From positions 4,340,001 to 4,404,000 of the forward strand of contig NZ_CP121261.1 in NCBI RefSeq assembly GCF_029637605.1: a stretch of 64,000 nt of DNA, read 5' to 3'. Origin of the DNA: Achromobacter spanius. Its GTDB lineage: Bacteria; Pseudomonadota; Gammaproteobacteria; Burkholderiales; Burkholderiaceae_B. Shown here piece after piece: positions 29,972-38,832 of this stretch (its first letter is position 1; each line of letters opens with the position of its first letter). A program made the translations under genes and the position numbers. The notes beneath the pieces are model-generated. The model had not been told where the DNA came from and ran no database searches. It was given only the letters and a program-made list of their open reading frames with translations.

Positions 29972-31039
29972 ATGTCATTCCGCCTGCTCTCCGGCGACCC
30001 GCCTCGCAGCCGCCTGCTGGCGCTTGCGCTGATTGCGATCGTTGCCCTGCTCGCTGCCGCGCCATTCCTCTTTCCCGGTCCCAAGTCGCTGGCGGTGGCG
30101 GCAAAGATCCTGGTGTTCGTGATTCTGGTTGCCAGCTATGACCTGCTGCTGGGCTACACCGGCATCGTGAGTTTTGCTCACACCATGTTCTTCGGCATCG
30201 GCGCCTATGGCGTGGCGATCGCCAGCATCCGGATGGAGCCAGGGTGGGCGGCGGTATTCGCGGGCGTGGGAGCGGGTCTCGCTGTGTCGCTGGCCTTTGC
30301 ATTGCTGATTGGATTGGCCAGCCTGCGGGTGCGCGCCATTTTCTACGCGATGATCACGCTGGCGGTTGCCGCCGCGTTCCAGACGCTGGTGTCGCAATTG
30401 TCGGACCTGACAGGCGGTGAAGACGGCCTGAACTTCAAGGTGCCGCAACTGCTGCGACCGGCGTTCCGACCCTTGTCTGAACCCGTCTTCGGCATCACGA
30501 TCGACGGCCGCATCATCACTTACTACCTGATCGCCGCGGTGTGCGTGGTGTTGTTCCTGATGCTGCTGCGCATCGTCAATTCGCCGTTCGGCCGCGTGCT
30601 CCAGGCCATTCGCGAGAACCCCTTCCGTGCCGAGGCCATCGGCTATCGCACTGTGCTGTATCGCAGCCTGTCGAACCTGCTCGCCGCCGCGTTCGCCACG
30701 CTGGCCGGCGCGCTGTACGCACTTTGGCTGCGCTACAACGGCCCGGACACCACACTGTCATTCGAAATCATGCTGAACATCCTGCTGATGCTGGTGATTG
30801 GTGGCATGGGGACGATGTATGGCGCCGTGGTGGGTGCGAGCCTGTTCGTATTCGCCCAAAGCTATCTGCAAGACGGCCTGCAAGTCATCCACGACGCGGT
30901 AACGGGCGTTGCGCCATTGGCGTTGCTATTCGAACCTGACCGCTGGCTGCTATGGCTGGGGATTCTGTTCGTGGTGTCGGTGTATTACTTCCCCACGGGA
31001 ATCGCGGGGCGGCTAAGGGAGTTCGCGCGGAGGTGCTAG
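29972..31039 (+). CDS. Branched-chain-type ABC transporter permease (LivM type)
   Basis: This is the second permease subunit of the importer and the last gene of the operon. The 355-residue product has about nine hydrophobic helices and the LivM-type GYTGIVSFAHTMFFGIGAYG segment. Its stop codon sits in the palindrome GCTAGC and overlaps the stop of the convergent small secreted protein gene by four bases. Confidence 0.92.
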   Translation: MSFRLLSGDPPRSRLLALALIAIVALLAAAPFLFPGPKSLAVAAKILVFVILVASYDLLLGYTGIVSFAHTMFFGIGAYGVAIASIRMEPGWAAVFAGVGAGLAVSLAFALLIGLASLRVRAIFYAMITLAVAAAFQTLVSQLSDLTGGEDGLNFKVPQLLRPAFRPLSEPVFGITIDGRIITYYLIAAVCVVLFLMLLRIVNSPFGRVLQAIRENPFRAEAIGYRTVLYRSLSNLLAAAFATLAGALYALWLRYNGPDTTLSFEIMLNILLMLVIGGMGTMYGAVVGASLFVFAQSYLQDGLQVIHDAVTGVAPLALLFEPDRWLLWLGILFVVSVYYFPTGIAGRLREFARRC

Positions 31040-31305
31040 CGCCTGGACGCGCGGTTCTGGTTCTTCAGGTCATCCAAGGTACGGGTTTGGTCTCGGACCT
31101 GATCCATCGCCCTCTGCAATTCCCGGACTTCCATGCCCGCGCGCGCACGACTATCACTGCCGACAACCAGCACGCTGTCGTGGATGGGCCGAGAGATCTC
31201 CACATCCTTGAAAACAATGCTCTGAGCGCTTGCGGCTGCCGAGAACCCCGCACTCGCCAACGCCATCAAACCTGCAACGCCGAGCTTGCCCGCGGACTTG
31301 ATCAT
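31036..31305 (-). CDS. Small secreted protein of unknown function
   Basis: The 89-residue product has a clear Sec signal peptide (basic MIKSAGK, hydrophobic core, cleavage near SAAASA) and a mature part of about 60 residues rich in charged residues. The mature C-terminal half (RAGMEVRELQRAMDQVRDQ and beyond) looks like an amphipathic helix. The ATG at 31305 is chosen because the signal peptide begins there. No family is recognised. It may be cotranscribed with the secreted-protein gene upstream at 31460. Confidence 0.7.
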   Translation of the reverse strand: MIKSAGKLGVAGLMALASAGFSAAASAQSIVFKDVEISRPIHDSVLVVGSDSRARAGMEVRELQRAMDQVRDQTRTLDDLKNQNRASRR

Positions 31306-31459
31306 GTATGCGACTCCTGTGGTCGGAATTGTCAGCGCAAGGGATGCGCTGACAGGATTTATATCAGGAGCCATGGTGGGGTTGTAACAACGCAGGCGCC
31401 GACAGTGGCTACGCTGCGTTTCAAAGGCGGTAAAGACCAGGCAACAACCGCGGCGGCAG

Positions 31460-31963
31460 TCACTTTCCGCTTTGGCGCAGCGTATCCGCTTCGCGCCGCA
31501 GGCTGTCGACACGCCGCTGCATCTCGTCGGTCTTGCCTCGGTCAAGCTGCGAGCCTGCCGGAGTGGGCTGCAATGGCCTCATCGTCGAACCCGTATTCAG
31601 CGGCATCATGGCCGGCGCAGCCGCAGCGGCACCAGCCGGCTTCTGGGTGAACAGGTGCTCCAGCAATAGCAGTTGATTGCGCTGATTTTCCAGAGTCTGT
31701 TCCTGCGATGCCAACGCTTGCTCGTCCTCGTCATCCGACCCGAATATGGCGCCGTGGTCACGGGATCCGGGAGGCGGCTTGACGCGGGGATCGGGCCCGG
31801 CGTTCAAGACGTTCTTGCCCGCACGGGCGTCATCGAGTGCAGGCGCCGGAGCAGTGCCTGCCTTCGGGTTCACGCCTTGCGCGGCCGCCGCGCCAGCCAG
31901 GCACAAAGCGGCGCCAAACACATAGGCCCGCACGGTACCGCGCATGATGTTTCTGACCCGCAT
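31460..31963 (-). CDS. Hypothetical exported protein with a coiled-coil tendency
   Basis: The 167-residue product has a signal peptide (AYVFGAALCLAGAAAAQG), a low-complexity linker rich in proline, alanine and glycine, and glutamine- and leucine-rich heptads around residues 85-105 and at the C-terminus (DEMQRRVDSLRREADTLRQ). The start at 31963 follows a GAGG; the signal peptide is also in frame from the ATG at 31945. The gene begins 20 bases beyond the rpsQ terminator on the same strand. Function unknown. Confidence 0.7.
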   Translation of the reverse strand: MRVRNIMRGTVRAYVFGAALCLAGAAAAQGVNPKAGTAPAPALDDARAGKNVLNAGPDPRVKPPPGSRDHGAIFGSDDEDEQALASQEQTLENQRNQLLLLEHLFTQKPAGAAAAAPAMMPLNTGSTMRPLQPTPAGSQLDRGKTDEMQRRVDSLRREADTLRQSGK

Positions 31964-31982
31964 CGGGATAGACCTCAAGGAC

Positions 31983-32018
31983 AAAAAAAACGGCAAGGGG
32001 TTTAGCCCTTGCCGTTTT
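31983..32018 (-). terminator. Rho-independent terminator of the S10 operon (after rpsQ)
   Basis: A 13-base-pair stem (AAAACGGCAAGGG with CCCTTGCCGTTTT) with a six-base loop is followed on the minus strand by eight T residues. It lies 37 bases after the rpsQ stop and separates the S10 operon from rplN. Confidence 0.93.
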
Positions 32019-32055
32019 ATATCAGAACGGCAAACCGTTCCGATGACTGCTTTAC

Positions 32056-32337
32056 TTAGATGATACGTGCGGCTTCAACCAGACGCACCACACGCCACGA
32101 CTTCGAGCGCGAGATGGGACGGCCTTCAGCGATTTCAACCGTATCGCCTTCGTTGTATTGGTTCGATTCATCGTGCGCCTTGTACTTCGCGGAACGCATG
32201 ATGATCTTGCCGAAGATGGGGTGCTTGACGCGGCGCTCAACGAGCACGACGACAGTCTTGTCCATCTTGTTGCTGACGACCTTGCCAACCAGCGTACGCT
32301 GGCGCTTGGCCACTTGGGTGTTTTGAGTTTCGCTCAT
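32056..32337 (-). CDS. rpsQ: 30S ribosomal protein S17
   Basis: S17 is an early 16S rRNA-binding protein with an OB fold. The 93-residue product has [20 protein letters not shown] and [20 protein letters not shown], the family core, and an N-terminal extension of about ten residues relative to E. coli (84). It is the last gene of the S10 operon here, with a terminator directly after it where rplN would normally follow. Confidence 0.98.
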   Translation of the reverse strand: MSETQNTQVAKRQRTLVGKVVSNKMDKTVVVLVERRVKHPIFGKIIMRSAKYKAHDESNQYNEGDTVEIAEGRPISRSKSWRVVRLVEAARII

Positions 32338-32339
32338 GT

Positions 32340-32531
32340 TTATTTCCCTGCCTTCTCGGTCAGCAAGGTACGAACGCGCGCAATGTCGCGACGCACGTTG
32401 CGCAGCTGGCTGGTGTTGGCCAGTTGCTGCGTGGCCTTCTGCATACGCAGACCGAATTGTGCCTTCAGCAGGCTTTCGAGCTCTTTGCCGAGCTCGGCGG
32501 CGTCTTTCGAACGGAGTTCGCTAGCTTTCAT
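32340..32531 (-). CDS. rpmC: 50S ribosomal protein L29
   Basis: L29 lies at the exit tunnel and helps form the binding site for trigger factor and SRP. The 63-residue product is all-helical with the [21 protein letters not shown] family segment. It precedes rpsQ by two bases and follows rplP by 11. Confidence 0.98.
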
Positions 32532-32542
32532 GTTAGTACTCC

Positions 32543-32959
32543 TTAAGCACCGATATGACGCGCGACGAACGTGGTCGAAATCGGCAGCTTGGCAGCGGCC
32601 AGGCGGAAAGCTTCACGCGCGATCTCTTCGCTCACACCTTCCATTTCGTAGAGCACTTTGCCGGGCTGAATTTCAGCGACCCAGTACTCAGGATTACCCT
32701 TACCGTTACCCATACGGACTTCGGCGGGCTTCTGCGAGATGGGCTTATCCGGGAAAATGCGAATCCAGATACGGCCGCCACGCTTGATGTGACGATTGAT
32801 AGCACGACGAGCGGCTTCGATCTGGCGAGCGGTCAGACGGCCACGGCCGGTGGCCTTCAGACCGAATTCGCCAAACGACACGTGGGTACCACGGGTCGCC
32901 AGACCGGTGTTGCGGCCCTTCTGCTCTTTGCGATACTTTCTGCGAGAGGGTTGCAGCAT
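32543..32959 (-). CDS. rplP: 50S ribosomal protein L16
   Basis: L16 contacts the A-site tRNA and is needed for peptidyl-transferase assembly. The 138-residue product has [19 protein letters not shown] and the [20 protein letters not shown] segment with the glycine-lysine-rich [12 protein letters not shown] loop. Length is close to E. coli (136). It lies two bases after rpsC. Confidence 0.99.
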
Positions 32960-32961
32960 GG

Positions 32962-33756
32962 TTATTCTCCTTCAGGCGCCGGAGCAGCGTCCGCCTTGCG
33001 GGGACCACCACGACCACGGCCACCCGGACGACCGGTGCGAGCACCGTCCGGACGATCACCACGCGGAGCGCGGCGCGGACGACGTTCTTCTTCGCGCGGG
33101 GTAGCGGTTTCCGGCGGCAATTCGCCGTTAGCCAGCATGTCGCCCTTATAGACCCAGACCTTGATGCCGATCACGCCATAAGTGGTGTGGGCTTCGGAGG
33201 TGCCGTAGTCAATATTGGCCTTGAGGGTGTGCAGCGGCACACGGCCTTCGCGATACCACTCGGTGCGAGCAATTTCGATACCGTTCAAACGACCCGCGCT
33301 CATGATCTTGATGCCTTGGGCACCCAGACGCATCGCGTTTTGCATCGCGCGCTTCATTGCGCGACGGAACATGATGCGCTTCTCGAGCTGTTGCGAAATC
33401 GAGTCGGCGATCAGTTGAGCATCGGTTTCCGGCTTGCGGATTTCCTCGATGTTGACGTGCACAGGCACGCCCATCAGACGCTGCAGATCGGCCTTCAGGT
33501 TTTCGATGTCCTCGCCGCGCTTGCCGATCACCACGCCCGGACGAGCCGAGTAGACGGTGATGCGGGCATTCTTGGCCGGACGCTCGATGATCACGCGACC
33601 AACGGAGGCGCTCTTGAGCTTCTTTTTCAGGTACTCGCGAACGCGAATGTCTTCGGCAAGCATCGTGCCGAAGGCCTTGTCGTCGGCGAACCAACGCGAG
33701 GACCAATTACGGGTGACCGCGAGACGGAACCCAGTGGGGTGAATTTTCTGACCCAT
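32962..33756 (-). CDS. rpsC: 30S ribosomal protein S3
   Basis: S3 lines the mRNA entry channel with S4 and S5. The 264-residue product has the N-terminal [20 protein letters not shown], the KH domain with [13 protein letters not shown], and the C-terminal domain with [13 protein letters not shown]. It ends with a tail of about 40 residues rich in arginine, glycine and proline that makes it about 30 residues longer than E. coli S3 (233). The tail is probably disordered. Confidence 0.98.
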   Translation of the reverse strand: MGQKIHPTGFRLAVTRNWSSRWFADDKAFGTMLAEDIRVREYLKKKLKSASVGRVIIERPAKNARITVYSARPGVVIGKRGEDIENLKADLQRLMGVPVHVNIEEIRKPETDAQLIADSISQQLEKRIMFRRAMKRAMQNAMRLGAQGIKIMSAGRLNGIEIARTEWYREGRVPLHTLKANIDYGTSEAHTTYGVIGIKVWVYKGDMLANGELPPETATPREEERRPRRAPRGDRPDGARTGRPGGRGRGGPRKADAAPAPEGE

Positions 33757-33765
33757 CGTGACTCC

Positions 33766-34095
33766 TTAAGCTCCGACCTTGACCGTGATATGGCAAGTCT
33801 GCTTCTCGATACGGTTGCCGCGGCCCTTGGCGCGAGCGGAGAAGCGCTTCATCGACTGAGCCTTGTCCACAAAAATCGTGGTGACTTTCAGTTCGTCGAT
33901 ATCGGCGCCGTCGTTGTGCTCGGCGTTGGCGATGGCGGACTCGACAGCCTTCTTCAGGATGACGGCAGCCTTCTTCGGCGAGAAGGTGAGGATTTCCAGG
34001 GCACGACCGACCTTCTGACCACGGATCAAGTCCGCAACCAGACGGGTCTTCTGTGCCGAGATGTGCACCCCACGGATAATGGCAGTAGTTTCCAT
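33766..34095 (-). CDS. rplV: 50S ribosomal protein L22
   Basis: L22 lines the exit tunnel through its long beta hairpin, the macrolide-sensing region. The 109-residue product has [20 protein letters not shown] and the hairpin segment [19 protein letters not shown]. It lies three bases after rpsS and nine before rpsC. Confidence 0.99.
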   Translation of the reverse strand: METTAIIRGVHISAQKTRLVADLIRGQKVGRALEILTFSPKKAAVILKKAVESAIANAEHNDGADIDELKVTTIFVDKAQSMKRFSARAKGRGNRIEKQTCHITVKVGA

Positions 34096-34098
34096 CGC

Positions 34099-34374
34099 TT
34101 ACCTCTTCGCCTTCTTGTCCGCAGCGTGGCCCTTGAACGTACGGGTCAGCGCGAACTCGCCCAGCTTGTGACCGACCATGTTCTCGTTGATGTACACGGG
34201 GACATGTTGCTTGCCGTTGTGGACCGCGATCGTCAGGCCGATGAACTCGGGCAGGATCGTGGAACGACGCGACCAGGTCTTGATCGGCTTCTTGTCTTTG
34301 CCCGCGACGGCCGTGTCCACCTTTTTGATCAGGTGAGCATCGACAAACGGGCCTTTCTTGATCGAACGTGACAT
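34099..34374 (-). CDS. rpsS: 30S ribosomal protein S19
   Basis: S19 lies in the small-subunit head beside S13. The 91-residue product starts [15 protein letters not shown] and has [20 protein letters not shown], the family signature. It lies 12 bases after rplB. Confidence 0.99.
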   Translation of the reverse strand: MSRSIKKGPFVDAHLIKKVDTAVAGKDKKPIKTWSRRSTILPEFIGLTIAVHNGKQHVPVYINENMVGHKLGEFALTRTFKGHAADKKAKR

Positions 34375-34386
34375 AGTGTTCGCCTC

Positions 34387-35214
34387 TTACTTGCGCTTGC
34401 GCCGTTGGACGATCATATTGTTCGTCCGCTTGTTGCGACGGGTCTTGAAACCCTTCGCCGGGGTGCCCCACGGGCTGACCGGCTCGCGTGCTTCACCGGT
34501 ACGGCCTTCGCCGCCACCGTGCGGGTGATCCACCGGGTTCATGGCAACGCCACGGACCGTCGGGCGGATACCACGCCAACGCATTGCACCGGCCTTGCCG
34601 ATTTGGCGCAGGCTGTGTTCTTCGTTACCGACTTCACCAATGGTGGCGCGGCATTCGATGTGCACACGGCGAACTTCACCCGAGCGCAGACGAACCTGAG
34701 CGTAGATGCCTTCGCGAGCCAGCAGGACGGCGGAAGCGCCGGCCGAACGGACCATTTGAGCACCCTTGCCAGGCAGCATTTCGACGCAGTGAATCGTCGT
34801 ACCCACCGGGATGTTGCGGATCGGCAGCGTGTTACCAGCGCGGATCGGAGCATCGGTGCCCGACAGCAAGGTAGCACCCACTTCCAGACCACGCGGAGCG
34901 ATGATGTAACGACGTTCGCCGTCGGCGTAGCACAGCAGTGCGATGTGCGCCGTACGGTTGGGGTCATATTCCAGACGCTCGACCTTTGCCGGGATACCGT
35001 CCTTGTCGCGACGGAAGTCGACGACACGGTAGTGTTGCTTGTGACCACCACCACGGTGACGGATCGTGATGTGACCGTTGTTGTTACGGCCAGAACCACG
35101 GGTCTTCTTTTCCAGCAGCGGCGCGTAGGGCTCACCCTTGTGCAGGTTCGGGCTAACAACCTTCACCATGCCACGGCGGCCAGCCGAAGTCGGCTTAACT
35201 TTTACGAGGGCCAT
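34387..35214 (-). CDS. rplB: 50S ribosomal protein L2
   Basis: L2 is needed for subunit association and peptidyl-transfer activity. The 275-residue product has the N-terminal RNA-binding domain with [20 protein letters not shown], the SH3-like domain, and the C-terminal [18 protein letters not shown] loop with the conserved histidine at the active region. Start and preceding stop are directly adjacent to rplW. Confidence 0.99.
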   Translation of the reverse strand: MALVKVKPTSAGRRGMVKVVSPNLHKGEPYAPLLEKKTRGSGRNNNGHITIRHRGGGHKQHYRVVDFRRDKDGIPAKVERLEYDPNRTAHIALLCYADGERRYIIAPRGLEVGATLLSGTDAPIRAGNTLPIRNIPVGTTIHCVEMLPGKGAQMVRSAGASAVLLAREGIYAQVRLRSGEVRRVHIECRATIGEVGNEEHSLRQIGKAGAMRWRGIRPTVRGVAMNPVDHPHGGGEGRTGEAREPVSPWGTPAKGFKTRRNKRTNNMIVQRRKRK

Positions 35215-35511
35215 TTACTTCACCTCCGCAAAGTCGATTTCCTGGCCGTCCTTGAGCGACACGTAAGCCTTGCGCTCATTACGGCGGCGGCCAACGAATC
35301 GGCCAAAGCGCTTGACTTTGCCCTTACGGTTGAGGACCTGCACGGACTCGACCTGCACCTTGAAGAGCAGTTCGACGGCAGCCTTGATTTCCGGCTTGGT
35401 AGCGTCAGCCACGACACGGAAAGCGACTTGCTGATTCTTCTCAGCGACGAACGTGGCCTTTTCGGTCACGATCGGAGCCAGAATGACTTGCATCAAGCGT
35501 TCAGCGTTCAT
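35215..35511 (-). CDS. rplW: 50S ribosomal protein L23
   Basis: L23 is the docking site at the exit tunnel for trigger factor and SRP. The 98-residue product has [19 protein letters not shown] and [20 protein letters not shown]. The start overlaps the rplD stop by four bases (ATGA), so the two are coupled. Confidence 0.98.
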   Translation of the reverse strand: MNAERLMQVILAPIVTEKATFVAEKNQQVAFRVVADATKPEIKAAVELLFKVQVESVQVLNRKGKVKRFGRFVGRRRNERKAYVSLKDGQEIDFAEVK

Positions 35512-36128
35512 CCCAGCATCTCCTCGAGTTGAGCGATGGCCGGCTTGGTGATCAGCACTTTCTTGTAGTGGACCAGCGACAACGGATCGGCATAACGGGG
35601 CTCGACAACAGCAACGTGCGGCAGGTTGCGGGTGGCGAGGTAAACATTCTCATCAACGCTGTCGGTGATGATCAGGACCGAGTCCAGGCCCAGGCTCTTC
35701 AGCTTTGCAGCAGCAGCCTTGGTCTTGGGCGATTCCAGATCAAACGATTCGACAACGGCGATACGGTCTTCACGAGCCAGTTGCGACAAGATCGAACGGA
35801 TCCCGGCGCGGTACATCTTCTTGTTGACCTTCTGGCTGAAGTTCTCTTCGGGCGAGTTCGGGAAAATCCGACCACCGCCACGCCACAGCGGCGACGAAGT
35901 CATACCAGCGCGTGCGCGGCCGGTACCCTTCTGGCGCCAGGGCTTCTTGGTCGAGTGCTTAACTTCGGCACGATCCTTCTGAGCGCGGTTGCCGGCACGG
36001 GCATTGGCTTGGAAAGCCACCACGATCTGATGAATCAGTGCTTCGTTGAAGTCACGGCCGAAGATCGTATCGGGCGCGCTGAACGTAGCAGCGGCCTGAC
36101 CTTGGTCGTTCAGGAGCTTGAGATCCAT
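35508..36128 (-). CDS. rplD: 50S ribosomal protein L4
   Basis: L4 is a large-subunit protein with a tunnel-lining loop. In E. coli it also represses the S10 operon at the leader. The 206-residue product has the [20 protein letters not shown] tunnel loop and the [12 protein letters not shown] segment. It follows rplC by four bases. Whether it autoregulates here is unknown, but the leader upstream of rplC is structured. Confidence 0.98.
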   Translation of the reverse strand: MDLKLLNDQGQAAATFSAPDTIFGRDFNEALIHQIVVAFQANARAGNRAQKDRAEVKHSTKKPWRQKGTGRARAGMTSSPLWRGGGRIFPNSPEENFSQKVNKKMYRAGIRSILSQLAREDRIAVVESFDLESPKTKAAAAKLKSLGLDSVLIITDSVDENVYLATRNLPHVAVVEPRYADPLSLVHYKKVLITKPAIAQLEEMLG

Positions 36129-36132
36129 TTAC

Positions 36133-36822
36133 TTACGCTCCCTTCTTGGCCGGGGCCTTGATGGCCGGGCGCACGACGATGTCGGCGCCAGCGTGGCCGG
36201 GGACAGCGCCCTTGACCAGCAGCAGGCCGCGCTCAACGTCAACGCGAACGACGTCGAGGTTTTGAACGGTGCGGGTGACATCACCCAGGTGACCAGCCAT
36301 GCGCTTACCCGGGAAAATACGGCCCGGATCTTGTGCTTGACCAATCGAGCCCGGGACGCGGTGCGAACGGGAGTTACCGTGCGACGCGCGTTGCGAACCG
36401 AAGTGGTGACGCTTGATGGTACCGGCGAAGCCTTTACCAATGGTCGTGCCCGTCACGTCGACCTGTTGGCCGGCTTCGAACACGGATTCCACGGCAATCA
36501 CGGCACCAGCTGCAAATTCTGCAGCGCGAGCGGGATCAAGGCGGAATTCTTTGAGGATGCTACCGGCTTCAGTGCCGGCTTTGGCGTAGTGGCCCGTTTG
36601 CGGCTGAGCCACACGCGAGGCACGACGAGTGCCATAAGCCACCTGGATCGCGGCGTAGCCGTCGGTTTCCAGCGACTTAACTTGGGTCACGCGGTTGTTA
36701 GACACGTCCAGCACGGTTACCGGGATGGATTCACCTTCCTCGGTAAAAATGCGGGTCATGCCGACCTTGCGACCCACCAGCCCCAGCCGGTGAGCGGCGG
36801 GCGTGGGTGTCGAATTCGACAT
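36133..36822 (-). CDS. rplC: 50S ribosomal protein L3
   Basis: L3 nucleates large-subunit assembly and reaches the peptidyl-transferase centre. The 229-residue product has [19 protein letters not shown] near the start and the central basic loop with [20 protein letters not shown]. The ATG at 36822 is preceded by a GGAGA site; an ATG four codons earlier has no such site. About 12 extra polar residues precede the family's conserved start. It is the first gene of the S10 unit here because rpsJ is separated from it by a terminator. Confidence 0.97.
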   Translation of the reverse strand: MSNSTPTPAAHRLGLVGRKVGMTRIFTEEGESIPVTVLDVSNNRVTQVKSLETDGYAAIQVAYGTRRASRVAQPQTGHYAKAGTEAGSILKEFRLDPARAAEFAAGAVIAVESVFEAGQQVDVTGTTIGKGFAGTIKRHHFGSQRASHGNSRSHRVPGSIGQAQDPGRIFPGKRMAGHLGDVTRTVQNLDVVRVDVERGLLLVKGAVPGHAGADIVVRPAIKAPAKKGA

Positions 36823-37003
36823 CGTTTTCTCCATTCCTGACTGCGATTGGTCAGGGCTAATCAGGCAAAAGGTAACGGCCTTTGCCCTACGACTATGTTC
36901 AACCTGGTTGGTATTACCTCTAGCGACTTCTTTGCCTTGCAGCAAAGAGCAATTCAAGCTAATCCGCCCATAGTTAGACTTGCCACAAAATGGCAAGCTT
37001 GGC

Positions 37004-37033
37004 ATATTAGCATGATTTTTTCAGGCGGCACAA
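37004..37033 (-). promoter_or_regulatory. Promoter of the S10 operon (rplC)
   Basis: On the minus strand TTGTGC (37028-37033) and TAATAT (37004-37009) are 18 bases apart, and a TG one base before the -10 gives an extended -10. Transcription should start near 36997, at the base of the leader hairpin. Confidence 0.55.
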
Positions 37034-37100
37034 GCACTTAGCCGCTTTGGGCGTGTGTAGGTGAGCAGTTTTGCCACACTACCCGCGGCATTGCGCCGCA

Positions 37101-37139
37101 AAAACAAAATGGCCGCACTCCCTGGGGAATACGGCCATT
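37101..37139 (-). terminator. Rho-independent terminator of the str operon (after rpsJ)
   Basis: AATGGCCG pairs with CGGCCATT around a 16-base partly self-pairing loop, and the minus strand continues TTTTGTTTTTG. It lies 41 bases after the rpsJ stop, so rpsJ ends the fusA-tuf transcript. Confidence 0.85.
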
Positions 37140-37180
37140 CTTTACGAGCCTACCGGCGAAGGTAGCAGGCTCGGTTCGCC

Positions 37181-37492
37181 TTACTGCAGCGCGATTTCGA
37201 CGTCGACGCCGGCCGGCAGGTCCAGACGCATCAGGGCGTCAACGGTCTTGTCGGTGGGATCAACGATGTCCATCAGGCGCTGGTGGGTACGGATTTCGAA
37301 CTGGTCGCGCGACGTCTTGTTCACGTGCGGCGAACGCAGGACGTCGTAGCGACGGATACGCGTGGGCAGCGGCACCGGGCCGCGGACAACGGCGCCGGTA
37401 CGCTTGGCGGTGTCGACGATTTCAGCGGCCGATTGATCGATCAGCTTGTAATCGAAAGCTTTCAAGCGGATACGGATCTTTTGGTTTTTCAT
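37181..37492 (-). CDS. rpsJ: 30S ribosomal protein S10
   Basis: S10 lies in the small-subunit head. With NusB it also forms the NusE antitermination complex. The 103-residue product has [18 protein letters not shown] and [20 protein letters not shown], the family core. It lies 74 bases after tuf with no clear terminator between, and is followed by one, so here it belongs to the str operon. Confidence 0.99.
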   Translation of the reverse strand: MKNQKIRIRLKAFDYKLIDQSAAEIVDTAKRTGAVVRGPVPLPTRIRRYDVLRSPHVNKTSRDQFEIRTHQRLMDIVDPTDKTVDALMRLDLPAGVDVEIALQ

Positions 37493-37566
37493 GGCGTTTC
37501 CTAAAGAACGAGAGGCGAAGGCGACGAGGCGCCCTCGCTGGTTGTTTGCTGCTTAAGTGATCCGAA

Positions 37567-38757
<1,191 letters not shown>

Positions 38758-38794
38758 GATCTCTATCCTTTAACTTTCAAGGAAACTTGAATCT

Positions 38795-38823
38795 GCCAGG
38801 CCACCCGGATGGGTGGACCTGGC
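38795..38823 (-). other. Hairpin in the fusA-tuf spacer
   Basis: GCCAGGCCACCC pairs with GGGTGGACCTGGC around a four-base loop, with one bulged A. There is no T run on the minus strand, so termination is unlikely. A second small stem (TTCAAG/CTTGAA, 38776-38791) lies between it and tuf. An mRNA stability or processing role is possible. Confidence 0.55.
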
Positions 38824-38832
38824 TAGGGTTAT

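Larger units (their letters stand above)
36823..37180 (-). other. rpsJ-rplC spacer: terminator, promoter and leader, no gene seen
   Basis: This 358-base spacer splits the usual rpsJ-rplC junction. From rpsJ outward on the minus strand it has an imperfect hairpin (about 37145-37172), a rho-independent terminator (37101-37139), a promoter with an extended -10 (37004-37033), and a leader of about 175 bases. The leader opens with a perfect CTTGCCA/TGGCAAG hairpin (36979-36997). No coding frame is convincing. Confidence 0.6.

Noticed and set aside
36847..37041. A 64-codon frame in the rpsJ-rplC spacer
   Set aside because: It runs through the promoter and leader of rplC on the opposite strand and has no start signals.
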